NCBI GenBank assembly: GCA_019914945.1
Contig: CM034110.1
Coordinates: 3,415,001-3,479,000, forward strand
Source: Typha latifolia
Taxonomy: Eukaryota; Streptophyta; Magnoliopsida; Poales; Typhaceae
Length of the DNA: 64,000 nucleotides
Direction: 5' to 3'
The position numbers and the translations under genes were made by a program. Of this stretch, positions 22,873-33,782 are shown one piece after another (positions within the stretch are counted from its first letter, which is position 1; every line of letters starts with the position of its first letter). The notes below the pieces were generated by a model. That model worked only from the letters and a program-made list of their open reading frames with translations. It did no database searches and was not told the origin of the DNA.

Positions 22873-23970
22873 TGAAAAAACTCCTAGACACACGTATGTA
22901 TCTAAATACTAGGCAATGATATCACTCGTTCGCTTAAGTAAAAGTCCGTAGAAATATTAAGAACGAAAGTAGAGATGAACGCCAAGATTTTAACGTGGAA
23001 AAACCCAAACGGGAAAAAACCACGAATCCAAACTCGGATCAAAACCAATCACTAGAATAGTAGCAGTTACAAGACTGACTCTCAAAATAACCCGTCGAAC
23101 CAAACGACTTTGTTCCTCTCAGTCTTGCTCGCTAGAACCCACGATTCACCGCTTCTCGTGATTGAAGTCCAATCTCAGTAACCCTCGAGATTGATCTTTC
23201 GTCTAGATAGCCCTTAAGACAAAAGATTAACTTTTGTAGATGAGTGGAACCTTGTTAGTTGAAGAACCGATGTAGCCTCAAGAAGTCTCCTTCAATAATG
23301 CTTCTTCAACCACCCTAGAGATAGGGTTTCACAATCCTTATATATCATCTCCAAGATAGAGCCAAATCCAAATCTTATCCGTACTCATGAAAGTACAAGA
23401 TAGAGCCAAATCCAAATCTTATCCGCACTCATGATCTTCAAGATATAGCCAAATCCAAATCTTATCTATACTCACGATCTTCAAGATAAAGCCAAATCCA
23501 AATCTTATCCGTACTCACGATCTTCAAGATAGAGCCAAATCCGAGTCTTATCCGTACTCACGAAAGTCCAATATTCTTAAACTTTGTTGGTGCGTTCGAA
23601 CGGGCTCGAGTGCGTTCGAACGCGACAGCTTGAATTCTTCAGGTTGCGTTCGAACGCGTTTGTGAACGCAGCTCTCGGTCTGTGTGAACGCAGATTTCGC
23701 ATTCGAACTCGTTTGTGAACGCACCGCGTTCGAACGCGTTTGTGAACGCGGCTCTCTATCTGTGTGAACGCAGATTTCGCGTTCGAACTCGTTTGTGAAC
23801 GCACCGCGTTCGAACGCGTTTGTGAACGCGGTGTGAACTCGACGGCTCTTCTCCAATAATCTTGCAATTCTTCAAACCAGAGATATTCTAGACTTGTGTA
23901 AAGCTCATATACATGAAAAAATATACTTAGTATATTTTGTACACAATTGCCAACAAATAAAAACCTAACA
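22873..23970 (-). mobile_element. Solo Sirevirus LTR
   Basis: The minus-strand ends are TGTTAGG (23970) and TTTTTTCA (22873), flanked by CCCAC duplications (22868-22872 and 23971-23975). It is 1098 bp. It holds a CGTTCGAACG array (23590-23830) and a private 43-bp tandem repeat. It is inserted in the last bases of a reverse gypsy internal region (CCCACCATG / CTTGTCCTCAAGG). Confidence 0.93.
23345..23571 (-). repeat. 43-bp tandem repeat, about five copies
   Basis: The unit starts CAAGATAGAGCCAAATCC and contains ATCTTATCCGTACTCAC. The other Sirevirus LTRs have this sequence once, just upstream of the TATA box, so only this solo LTR has amplified it. Confidence 0.88.
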
Positions 23971-23990
23971 CCCACCTTGTCCTCAAGGTT

Positions 23991-24625
23991 AGAGGAGGCA
24001 CAAGACGGGTTCGAACTCTCACACCTGCCCAGGTGGAGGAGCGAATAGCAAAGGGTGCTTTCGATGTGATGAGCGTTTCAACCCCGATCATGGGTGTTCC
24101 AAACCAATCGGGAGTGTGATGCTCATTGACGATCTTGAGGAGAATGATGAGGTTGTTAATGTTGGAGAGTGTCCAGAGGAGGTCCATGTGGAGGCCGTTG
24201 AGGAGGGCAGGGAGGAAGATATCTAAGCTGAAATATCGATGCATGCATATTCGGATACTTCCGCACCGAGGACGTTATGGGTAGACGGACTCGATAGAAA
24301 GCATTGTGTACACATTCTCATTGATTCGAGGAGTACATACAACTTTCTAGATGAGAGATTAGTGAGGAGATTGGGCTTGGATGCTAAACTGACCACGGGG
24401 TTTGACGTTGCTATTGGAGACGGCACGAAGCTTAAGGTAGATAGCTTGTGTCGCCGGGTCAATATACAGGTGCAAGGACATGACATCATTGTGGACTTGT
24501 ATCCGTTGGCGCTGCGAGGAGTGGATATTGTCCTAGGCACTCAGTGGCTACAAAGCTTGGGACCCGTCACTTTTGATTTCCGGAGCATGTGGATAAAATT
24601 TAAGCAAGGAAACAAAGATGTGCGG
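23991..24625 (+). pseudogene. gag zinc-knuckle and protease fragment of a gypsy element (E2)
   Basis: A degraded knuckle (FRCDERFNPDHGC-like) and an acidic linker lead to a protease block, LRVDGL-like then HILIDSRSTYNFLDERL near 24325, and DIVLGTQWLQSLGP near 24527. The catalytic DTG is changed to DSR. The fragment abuts, in opposite orientation, a 15-bp remnant of a reverse gypsy 3' end (23976-23990), so the junction is a rearrangement. It is cut at 24625 by element N. Confidence 0.78.
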
Positions 24626-25583
24626 TGATATGATTCGGACTTCACCGATGGCGTCTCGAGCATCGATATACTTTAGGGATGTCTTTTATTCATGTTTTAG
24701 TGTTTATTTTTTAGAAAAATAAGTTTTTTGTATGTCACGTTCAAACATGGATAGAGTGCGTTCAAACACGCTTGTGAATGCCTGGCATCAAGTTCGCAAA
24801 AAGAGAACGTGAAATCTACGTCGAACGCGGATGGAGTGCGTTCGAACGTGCTTGTTAACGCCTGAATCAGATTCGCAAATATAGAGAATGCAAAATCTGC
24901 ATTCCAACGCGATCGGGCGCGTTCGAATGCGATCGACAAAAATCTTCTATTTTAGGATTAATAATTATCATTTTTGAATTGTTTGGTTAGCTTGTAAAGG
25001 TGTGGATGGCAACCATTGAATGATTATTAAATGAATTGAGTTTTGCCCTAGCCTCTTTCATCTTCTTCTCTCTCGTTCTCTCATTTCCCGGCAACGCTAC
25101 TTCTAGCCTCCCTTGACCGGCCAATCACCCTAGTCCCTTAAGGCCCACTTGTCCCCATTTTTCCAATCTATCTATCAGTTTGCCCTAGTCCTTCCATTGC
25201 CCATAACCCTTCCATCTCCACGTACTCACCGGTGCCCACCCCATTAACGCCGATCCACCAACCTTCACTAACACCAAGGATTTCGTGCCTCCATCCACGG
25301 ATCCTAAGATGGAGTCCCTAATGTTTTTCCACTAATTGGACAATATCTCGAGATCGCACCATCCAATTCCTTGAAACTTGATTTGTTGGAAAGATCTTTT
25401 CTAGGGCTACAATATATCAAAATTTCATATCGATCCGACGGCTGAATCTTTCAGAATCTATTTTCAAAGTTCTGTGTCAGATCTTGTCCAGATTTAAAAA
25501 TCGGGAGAGATCGAACTTTGGCCAAAAGGGGAGATTGTATCAAGCTAGTATTAGAGCTACCGTTCCTCAGACACGTGCTTCCT

Positions 25584-25718
25584 ATGATGACAACTAGAGC
25601 CATGGCTGCAATGCGAGATGAGGAAGACGAGATTTCCCCAATAGAGGAGGGGGGAAATGGTTGCGCGGACTTCCACCCGCGAAACTGCCTAACCAAATCT
25701 GAATACGGAAGAGCCTAG
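25584..25718 (+). pseudogene. gag start remnant in element N
   Basis: MMTTRAMAAMRDEEDE is homologous to the gag start of E4 (52274) and C (28948). It runs 44 codons to a stop after a frameshift. It retains the leader-to-gag context that could serve RNA packaging; that role is inference. Confidence 0.75.
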
Positions 25719-25925
25719 CGTTCAAGTCATATTTGGGTCTCGTTTTGAACAGATGGCCATCAATAATTAGATGATGATGGAGATGATGCGGGAAATATGG
25801 GCATGGCCAAAACCTTCTTGAACAAGCATGGCAATCACAAGGCAGCATAGGGAGTCCTCCACAGCATAGCCAACATCCTCCACGGCCTCCCCGTTCCTCA
25901 CAAAAATAGGGGAGAGTTTGGCTAT

Positions 25926-26562
25926 TCAGCAAGATTGAGCTTCTACACCCCGACCCATGGTCAGCCGCAACGAATCGCCGCCAGCTACAATGGAATCCTC
26001 AACCATCGTATTAGCCCTCGGAACCTCCACATCTTCCCATGCACTGGAGACCTCACTGACAAACCGCGAAAGGCTGGCCGCACCCTTCCCAATCACTGCC
26101 GAAATGGCGCAGAGTCCAACTTCAAGGCAATAGTTTCCTCCGGCAAGCTCGACGGGTGGAAAGGTTCTTCGATGAGTTGACAACCGCGAGTTCTGACATC
26201 CTCATCATTGGTGAGGGAGATGATCCGAAATCGTGAGTTCTGACACTTGGGCCGCCTTACAACCCCTCCCTTTGCAACCATGATGAGTCAGTAACTAGGA
26301 AGAAATTGCATATGGCCACCAGCGACCTTCCACCACTCTCCTTGGTCAATCGACGATCGACCGCGACAGCGTCGTCATCGGAGATGACATTGCAGCTCCC
26401 CACTGAGCTACAACTTGAAGGAGAAGGCTGCGATCTTCCACCCACAGCAGCACCGGCCACTGACAACCCCATAAAGACCTCGTAGGCTGCTGCTTTTCTC
26501 ACCCAGACAGCCAAAATCTTCCTACCATGGCTGCGGGGACCAGGATCCATCTGGTCTTCCAT
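25926..26562 (-). other. Foreign segment shared with gypsy A, open on the antisense strand
   Basis: Minus-strand frames at 25926-26183 and 26257-26562 align with plus-strand 17340-17990 inside the reverse element A, so the segment has the same orientation relative to both elements. In an 87-bp alignment I counted 15 differences, 7, 3 and 5 by codon position, which is not the pattern of a conserved protein. The origin is unknown. Confidence 0.6.
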
Positions 26563-26598
26563 GTATCGGCAGTGAAGGACTAGATCGGGCCTAACTAT

Positions 26599-26802
26599 TT
26601 GGTGGGTTTGGCCTTGCCCGAAGCAATGGAGGAAGATGGCCCAACTGAACCGGTCCGAGTCTTAGGCCGCAAGAGAAGACGCCATGAATCTAGATTAGAG
26701 ACTAAAGTGTTGAGCAAGTGGCTGGGCAAACCAACTGATGATTCTACATGTGAGCTAGAGTTAGATATCATAGATCGCTTCCCAAATTTCAAACCTTGAG
26801 GA
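26599..26802 (+). pseudogene. Chromodomain tail of gypsy pol in element N
   Basis: ALPEAMEEDGPTEPV is followed by RLETKVLSKWLGKPTDDST and IIDRFPNF, the C-terminal tail of integrase seen in E4 (55430-55600). In chromoviruses this tail is a degenerate chromodomain thought to guide insertion. Here it is detached from any integrase. The stop is followed by the TGAGGACAAG 3' end common to this family. Confidence 0.75.
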
Positions 26803-27692
26803 CAAGTTTGCGGAAGGATGGTGGATTGATACGATATGGACTTCACCGATGTCGCCTCGAGTGAGAATACACTTTAAGGGTGTTTTTGTCTCTTGTTTTA
26901 GTGTTTAATTCTTAAAAAGATAAGTTTTTTGTATGTCGCGTTCGAACGCAGGTGGAGTGCATTCGAACGTGGTTGTGAATGCCTGCATCACATTCGCACA
27001 TCTAGAGAGTACAAATTGTGCGTTCAAACGTGCCTGCAAATGCCTGCGTCGCGTTCGCAAATCCAGAGAAGTGAGAAATAAGTGCATTTGAATGAGATCG
27101 GGTGTGTTCGAACTCTGTCGGCGAAAATGCACTGTTTAGGGTTAATTTTGAATTGGTGGTTAGCCTCTAAAGGCAACCATTGAGTCATTTTTTTTTATGA
27201 ATTGAGTTTGCCTTGCCTCCTTCGTCTTCTTCGCTCCTATTCTCTCGATCACCAGCGACGCTGCTTCTAACCTCCCTCGACCGGCCCATCACTCTAGTCT
27301 CTTATTGGTGGCCCTCTCCTCCCCCTTCTTCCAATCCATCCAACACTTGCCCTAACCCTTCCATCAACCATAGCCCTTCCACCGCCAATTTTCATCGGTG
27401 CCACCCCATTAACGTCGGTCCACCACCAACCACCATCATCTAGGATCTCGTGCCTCCATCCACGGATCCTAATCAGACCCCCTGATGTTCGTCCACTAAT
27501 CAGACGATATCTTGAGATCCTTACATCTGATTTGCCTGAAATTGATTTATTGGAAAGCTCTTTTCCGGGGCTATATATCAAAATTTTACATTGATCTAAT
27601 AGTGACATCTTTCGGGATCTATTTACAAAGTTTTGTGTCAGATCTAAAAATCGGAAGAGATCGAACTTTAGCCTAAAGGGAAGATCATATCA

Positions 27693-27998
27693 GACTTCAG
27701 CTTTTACCCATACCGGACCGTGTTTGGGAAGACATTTCTATGGATTTCATAGAGGGTCTTCCACTGTTATGTGGTTATTTCGTTATCTTTATGGTGGTTT
27801 ATAGATTGAGCAAATATGCACACTTTTCAGTATTGTCACATCCATTATCAGCCAGGTGAGTGGCTGAAATTTTTGTTAGAGATGTTGCTCGGTCATGCCA
27901 CGCACGATTGTCTCAGATCGTGATCGTGTATTTATGAGCGACTTTTGGACGGACGGCCAGACCGAGGCGGTCAATCGAGGCATTGAGCAGTACTCGGG
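27693..27998 (+). pseudogene. Integrase core fragment of gypsy E2
   Basis: It encodes [14 protein letters not shown] near 27735, [17 protein letters not shown] and a broken second acidic region (CCACGCACGATTGTCTCAGA). It ends in GQTEAVNRGIEQYS near 27955-27998. A stop and a small deletion occur near 27858-27900. It is cut at 27999 by the 5' LTR of element C. Confidence 0.8.
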
Positions 27999-28906
27999 TG
28001 GTACGATTCGGACTTCACCAATGCCGTCTCGAGGATGGATACCTTTTAGGGGTGTTTTTGTTTCTTATTTTAGCATTTAATTCTTAAAAATATATGTTTT
28101 CTGTATATCGCATTCGAACGCGGATGGAGTGCATTCGAACGCACTTGTGAACTCTTGCATCAGGTTCGCACATCTAGAGAGAGCGAAATGTGCTTCGAAC
28201 GCCCTGTTCGAACACGTATGCGAACGTAGAGAACGCAGAGAACGCAAAATGTGTGTTCGAACGCAGAGAACGCAAAATGTGCGTTCGAACGCGATCGGGC
28301 ATGGTCGGCAAAAATCTACTATTTTAGGGTTAATAATTACCATTTTTGAATTGTTTGATTAGCCTCTAAAGGTGTGGATGGCAACCATGAAATCATTATT
28401 GAATTGATTGAGTTATGCCCTTGTCTCCTTCGTCTTCTTCTCTCTCGTTCTCTCGCTCCCTAGCATTGTCGCTTCTTGCCTCCCTCGACCAGCCAATCTC
28501 CCTAGTCCCTTAGGGGCGGCCCACTCCTCCCCTTCTTCCAATCTATTCATCACTTTGCCCTAACCCTTCCATCACCCGTAACCCTTCCACCACCACTTAT
28601 TCACCGATTCCACACTATTAATGATGATCCACCAACCTGCACCATCACCAAGGATTTCGTGCCTCCATCCACGGATTCTAAGACAAACTTCCCGACGTTC
28701 GTCCACTAATCGGACGATATCTCGAGATCCTACCATCCAATTAGCTTGAAACTTGATTTGTGGTCTAGGGCAACAACATATCAAAATCTCACGTTGATTC
28801 GACGGCGGCATCTTTCGAGATCTATTTTGAAGGCTCCATATCATATCCTGTCTAGATCTAAAAGTTGGAATAGATTGAGCCTTGGTCAAAAGGGGAGATC
28901 GTATCA
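27999..28906 (+). repeat. 5' LTR of gypsy C
   Basis: It begins TGGTACGATTCGG and ends GATCGTATCA, with a primer site TGGTATCAGAGC at 28910-28921. The motif cluster is at 28110-28300. No extra 42-bp unit is present, so this is the ancestral-looking LTR end. The TATA position reads CCTCTAAAGG, weaker than in E4. Confidence 0.9.
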
Positions 28907-28947
28907 AGTTGGTATCAGAGCCACCATTCCTCGAACATGCGCTTCCT

Positions 28948-29413
28948 ATGACGACAACTAGAGCTATGGCTGCACGGCGAGAAGAGGAAAAAGAGATTCT
29001 CCCAATAGACGAAGGGGAAACGGTTTGGGGACTTTCACCCAACGGAACCGCCCAACCAAATCGGAATACGGAAGAGCCTAGCATTCAAGCCATGTTTGGG
29101 TCTCTTTCCGAACAAATGGCCATCAACAACCATATGATGATGGAGAACAGAAATACACCATCGACCCCACGACTCGAGTCCACCCCCATGAACCCGCTAC
29201 CACCGGTTAAGAATTTGCAGCCAAGAAGAGCGCTGCTGCCACCACCCTATGGCCAGAGACAAGCAAGGATGGTTCCACGAGTCCCAGTTGCAGGTGAGCC
29301 CAACCGACGAGTGAACCACTATGGAGATCGTCTTTGAGATTTAGATCCATGGGCGGGGCAATACGAACTGGAACCGCGGCGAGTTAATCAAAATCGAAGG
29401 AGGTATCATCAAC
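28948..29413 (+). pseudogene. gag of gypsy C, N-terminal part
   Basis: The ATG at 28948 opens MTTTRAMAARREEEKE, with the proline-rich region NPLPPVKNLQ...LLPPPYGQRQ and RRVNHYGDRL. It stops at 29335-29337 (TGA where E4 has GGA) but stays alignable to about 29413. It is cut there by L2 and resumes at 40456 after a loss of about 60 bp. The homologue in E4 starts at 52274. Confidence 0.85.
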
Positions 29414-29488
29414 CAGCTAGCCGCGGCGGGCCCCGACGCCGCCGCAACCCCCCTTCCACCGCCTTCTCTCTCTCTCTTTAAATCTCTC

Positions 29489-30674
29489 TGTTAGGTTTTT
29501 AATTGTTGGCAATTGCGTTCAAAATATTCTAAGTGTATTTTTACATTTATATGAGCTTTACTCAAGTCTAGAATATCTCTGGTGTGAAGAATTGCAAGAT
29601 CATTGGAGAAAAGCCGTCGCGTTCACACCGCGTTCACAAACGCGTTCGAACACGAAATCTGCGTTCACACAGACAGAGAGCCGCGTTCACAAACGCGTTC
29701 GAACGCGAGCACTGCGTTCACACAGACAGAGAGCCGCGTTCACAAACGCGTTCGAACGCGAGCACTGCGTTCACACAGACCGAGAGCCGCGTTCACAAAC
29801 GTGTTCGAACGCGAGCACTGCGTTCACACAAACCGAGAGCCGCATTCACAAACGCGTTCGAATGCGAGCACTGTGTTCACATAGACCGAGAGCCGCATTC
29901 ACAAACGCGTACGAACGCGAGCACTGCGTTCACACAGACCGAGAGCCGCGTTCACAAACGCGTTCAAACGCGAGCACTGCGTTCACACAGACCGAGAGCC
30001 GCGTTCAAAAATGCGTTCAAACACAACCTAAAGAATTCAAGCTGTTGCGTTCGAACACACTTGGGCCCGTTCGAACGCACCTGAGATCAAGTCAGGCCGT
30101 TCGAACGCACACGGGCCGCGTTCGAACGCACCTATGAAGTTTGCAATTTATTGGATTTTCGTGAGTATGAATATAACTTGGATTTGGCTCTATCTTGGAG
30201 ATGATATATAAGGATAGTGTTGCCCTAACTTGAAGCGTTGAAGAAGATCATTCTAGGAGACTTTTTGGAGGCTACATTGCTTCTTCAACTCACAAGGCTC
30301 TTCTCATCTACAAATCTTAATCTTTCGTCTTAAGGGCTAGCGAGACGAAAGATCAATCTCGAGGGTTACTGAGATTGGACTTCAATCACGAGAAGCAGTG
30401 AATCGTGGGTTCTAGCGAGCAAGACTGAGAGGAACAAAGTCGTTTGGATCGACGGGGTGTTTTGTGAGTCAGTCTTGTAACTTCTACTATTCTAGTGATT
30501 GGTTTTGATCCGAGTTTGGATCAGTGGTTTTTTCCCGTTTGGATTTTTCCACGTTAAAATCTGGGCGTACATCTCTGCTTTCGTTTTTAATATTTTGTCT
30601 AATGTTTACTTAAGCAAACGAAAAATATCTTTGCCTAGTGTTTAGATACATACGTGTGTCTAGGGGTTATTTCA
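29489..30674 (+). repeat. 5' LTR of Sirevirus C, longest 53-bp array
   Basis: It is 1186 bp. It is longer than its 3' partner (1027 bp) because it carries about seven 53-bp units rather than about four. The body and end are nearly identical between the two. Confidence 0.93.
29618..30137 (+). promoter_or_regulatory. 53-bp tandem array of CGTTCGAACG sites ahead of TATA
   Basis: About seven units run from 29618 to 30020, each with GCGTTCACACAGACCGAGAG and a GCGTTCACAAAC piece running into the palindrome GCGTTCGAACGC. Four more palindromes follow to 30137. The half-site GCGTTC recurs at 22- and 12-bp steps, close to whole helical turns. A TATA-like TATATAAGG lies at 30205-30213. Because 53 is not a multiple of 3, an open frame cycles through all phases; the frames of about 180 codons here are artefacts. 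Confidence 0.8.
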
Positions 30675-30676
30675 AT

Positions 30677-30688
30677 TGGTATCAAAGC
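30677..30688 (+). other. Primer-binding site, Sirevirus C
   Basis: TGGTATCAAAGC has one mismatch to the initiator tRNA-Met type. It begins two bases after the LTR. Confidence 0.85.
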
Positions 30689-30723
30689 GGGTTCTCTCAT
30701 TCTTTGAGAGAGATCAGAAAGGC

Positions 30724-32177
30724 ATGGATTTTCATAGAGATGGACCCTCATCTATTAGACCTCCTATTCTAGATGGATCAAATTATGGATATTGGAAAGC
30801 TAGGATGAGAGCTTATTTGAAGTCTATAGATGAGCGTGTATGGATAGCCATTGTGAACGGTTGGAGTCCACCAATGTACATGGTGAATGATAAGTTTGTT
30901 GAGAAACCGATTGAGTCATGGGATAAGATAGATTATGAAAAAGTTGGCTGGAATAGCAAAGCAATAAATGCAATTTTTAGTTGTGTTTCCTCGGAAGAAT
31001 TTAGAAGAATTTCTACTTGTGAAATAGCAAAAGAAGCCTGGACAATCTTAGAAACAACTCATGAAGGAACTATGGCTGTAAAACTTTCGAAACTTCAGAG
31101 GTTGACTACTAGTTTTGAAACCCTACGTATGGAGGAGAATGAGACATTTAATGAGTTCTATGCAAAGCTGAGTGATATAGTCAACTCCAGTTTCAACCTA
31201 GAGAGAAAATTCTGAAAAGAATTGTCCGTAAGATTCTTAGGTCTCTTCCAGAAAGGTTTCAGGCGAAAGTTACAGCTATTGAGGAAAGTAAAGACATCGA
31301 CTCTATGAAAGTTGAACAATTGGTAGGAAATCTTCAAACATTTAAGTCCAGTCATTCAAAACCGAGAAAGTCCAAAGGGATGGCTCTATCCACTATTGAA
31401 CAAAATTTAGAGGAGTCTGATGATGAAGGTGATTTAGATGTTGAGATGTTGGCTATGTTTGTCAAAAAGTTCAATATATTCTTTCGGAAGCCAAACAAGT
31501 TGAATGCTGAAAAATTTAAAAAAAATAAAGCTTTTGTGAAAAAGAAGAATACTGTGAGTTCGAATACAAGTGTTAGCAACAACAATGTCAAACAAAAAAA
31601 TAAAAATTCTGAGAATAAAGTTCAATGTTTTGAATGTTCTGGTTTTGGACACATCGCACAAGAATGCCCTAATCGTCTTAAGAGAAAGGGTAAAGCTATG
31701 AAAGTTACTTGGGATGATTCAGATGAATCTAATGATGATTCTGAAAAAGACGAAGAAAACTTTGTAGCCTTTGTCTCTTCTCTGCTTAATACTGACTCTA
31801 TTGTTGATTTTGATAGTACAGATGATTTTGATATGCTACCAGCTGAGGAAGATGAATCTGAAATTCAAAAGGCATGTAATGACTTGTACCTGGAGTCATT
31901 TAAACTCAAGAAAAGCAATCTTAGACTACTTCAACGACTCAAGGTAATTGAACCAGAAAGAATTCAATTTGAGGAGAAGTACAAATTGGAGCTTGAACGT
32001 GTCAAAAACCTTTCTGAACAACTTGGCAATGCGAAAAATAAAATGAAGGCTGATGAAATTGAACTAGAGCGATTGTATAAAGAAGTTACATTTCTAAAAG
32101 GGAAGAACAAACTGGACGAGATACTAAAAGCTCAGATCTTTGGAAAAGACAGGTATGGTGTTGGATACCTTTGGTAA
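30724..32177 (+). pseudogene. gag of Sirevirus C (one frameshift)
   Basis: The ATG at 30724 begins MDFHRDGPSSIRPPILDGSN. The copia gag core runs to about 31200, where a small deletion shifts the frame (stop at 31213-31215). The rest is open at 31305-32177: Lys-rich linker, intact zinc knuckle CFECSGFGHIAQEC near 31627, acidic VTWDDSDESNDDSEKDEEN, then a coiled coil (EEKYKLELERVKNLSEQLG) to LDEILKAQ. The long C-terminal extension beyond the knuckle is a Sirevirus trait. Gag would assemble cytoplasmic particles. The frame overlaps the start of pol by about 40 bp. Confidence 0.88.
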
Positions 32178-33782
32178 TTCAAATAATAATAAAACTGTTT
32201 TTGTTTCTGCAGGTATACAAAAGGAAGAATACCTGATGCCATCAACCGCATTTACAAAGAAATCCTGGATGAATGCTTCTAAACTGAAGTTGAATCTACA
32301 AACTTGTGAAACTTCGCCGGTACCAAAGGTAAACTCTAGTCACACTCCTCGACAAAATGTGAGTAGAAAAAGGTTTGTTCCGACATGCTATCATTGCGGC
32401 ATTCTAGGGCATATTCGACCTCATTGCAAAGTTTTGCAAAAACCTAGAAATGCTTTCATTTATGGGATGAAAACAAAGGCCATATGGGTCAAGAAAAGTG
32501 ATTTAAGATGTTATGTTGTGCATACAGCCTTGAAAGCTTTAAATTCTGATTTGTGGTATTTAGACAGCGGCTGTTCAAGACATATGTCGGGTGACAAGTT
32601 GTTATTTTCTAATCTTGAAAAACATGAAGGGGGAGTTGTGATATTCGGAGATGGTAATTCATCAAAGGTAATAGGTAAAGGAAAGGTAAGTATTCCAGGG
32701 ATTCCTAGTCTCAAAAATGTTTTGTATGTTAAGGGCTTGAAAGCAAATCTACTCAGTATCAGTCAATTTTGTGATGAAGATTATGAGGTAAAATTCTCCA
32801 AAAATGATTGTACTATTCTAGATCATGATGGTAATGTTGTATGTTATGGATCTAGAACATCTGATAATTGCTATATTGTTGGAACTTCACATAAACTGAA
32901 ATGTAACAGTGCCTTTTTCGACATTGCAGATCTCTGGCATCAACGTCTTGGACATGTGAATCACAAGGAATTATTTACTCTGTCCAAACATGAAGTGGTA
33001 AGAGGAATACCTAAGATGAAAGAAATGTCAAAAGAGTGTGCGGTTCATGTCAAATTGGAAAACAAATTCGAATCTCACACAAGAAGGTAAATTCAGCTAC
33101 CACCAACCGTGTGCTTCAATTAGTTCACATGGACTTGATGGGTCCAACAAAAACTGAAAGTCTTGGAGGTAAACGCTATATATTCTTAATGGTCGATGAT
33201 TACTCTAGATATACTTGGGTTGCCTTTCTACGGGAGAAGTCTGAAACCTTTGAAGTTTTTAAATCACTATGCTTAAAATTGCAGAATGAAAAATCTACAA
33301 CCCTAGTTAGGATTCGTTCTGATCATGGTAGAGAATTTGAAAATTAAAATTTTTCTGTATTTTGTGATTCTCTTGGTATTCAACATGAGTTTTCAGCTCC
33401 TATAACTCCACAACAAAACGGGATTGTTGAAAGAAAAAACTGAGTTGTGCAGGAAATGGCTAGGGTTATGCTTCACGCTAAAAATGTTACTCAAAAGTTT
33501 TAGGCAGAGGCGGTCAATACAGCGGTACACGTGATAAATCGTGTTTATCTCAGACCAAGTACAAAAATGACTGCTTATGAAATCTGGAAAGGTAAGAAAC
33601 CTAGTGTTAAATATTTTCGAGTTTTTGGTAGTAAATGTTATATCTTGCGTGATCGGGAATATTTGACTAAATTTGACACTAGAAGTAGCGAAGGCATCTT
33701 CTTAGGGTATTCGAATAATAGTAGAGCCTACAGAGTATTTAATCTTGACACTTCTACTTGTTATATAAAAAAAAAAAATTGA
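32140..33782 (+). pseudogene. Protease-integrase of Sirevirus C, no RT
   Basis: It carries a CCHC finger CYHCGILGHIRPHC near 32389, the protease site LWYLDSGCSRHMSGDK near 32557, the integrase zinc region HQRLGHVN (32941) with the following Cys pair near 33035, core HMDLMGPT (33127), IRSDHGREF (33313) and PQQNGIVERKN (33408). It is broken by a one-base loss near 33030 and stops at 33345, 33440 and 33500. It ends SNNSRAYRVFNLDTSTCYI, after which RT would normally begin, but the sequence becomes non-coding. Confidence 0.88.

Larger units (their letters stand above)
24626..27692 (+). mobile_element. Non-autonomous gypsy-type LTR element N, 3.1 kb
   Basis: The LTRs are 24626-25542 and 26827-27692. 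Both begin TGATA(T/C)GAT and end in a form of GATCGTATCA; neither has the extra 42-bp unit. A degenerate primer site TAGTATTAGAGC is at 25546-25557. The interior of 1.3 kb keeps only the gag start, a foreign segment shared with element A and the chromodomain tail. There is no protease, RT or integrase. The 5-bp flanks (TGCGG and GACTT) do not match and the two sides are protease and integrase of E2, so a deletion or recombination followed insertion. Confidence 0.88.

Noticed and set aside
29618..30020. CRISPR-like array
   Set aside because: The repeats are directly tandem with no unique spacers and lie inside a retrotransposon LTR of a plant genome.
29584..30137. Frames of 166-181 codons with RSHRPRAAF-type repeats
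   Set aside because: They are translations of the 53-bp tandem array, which stays open in all three frames because 53 is not divisible by 3.
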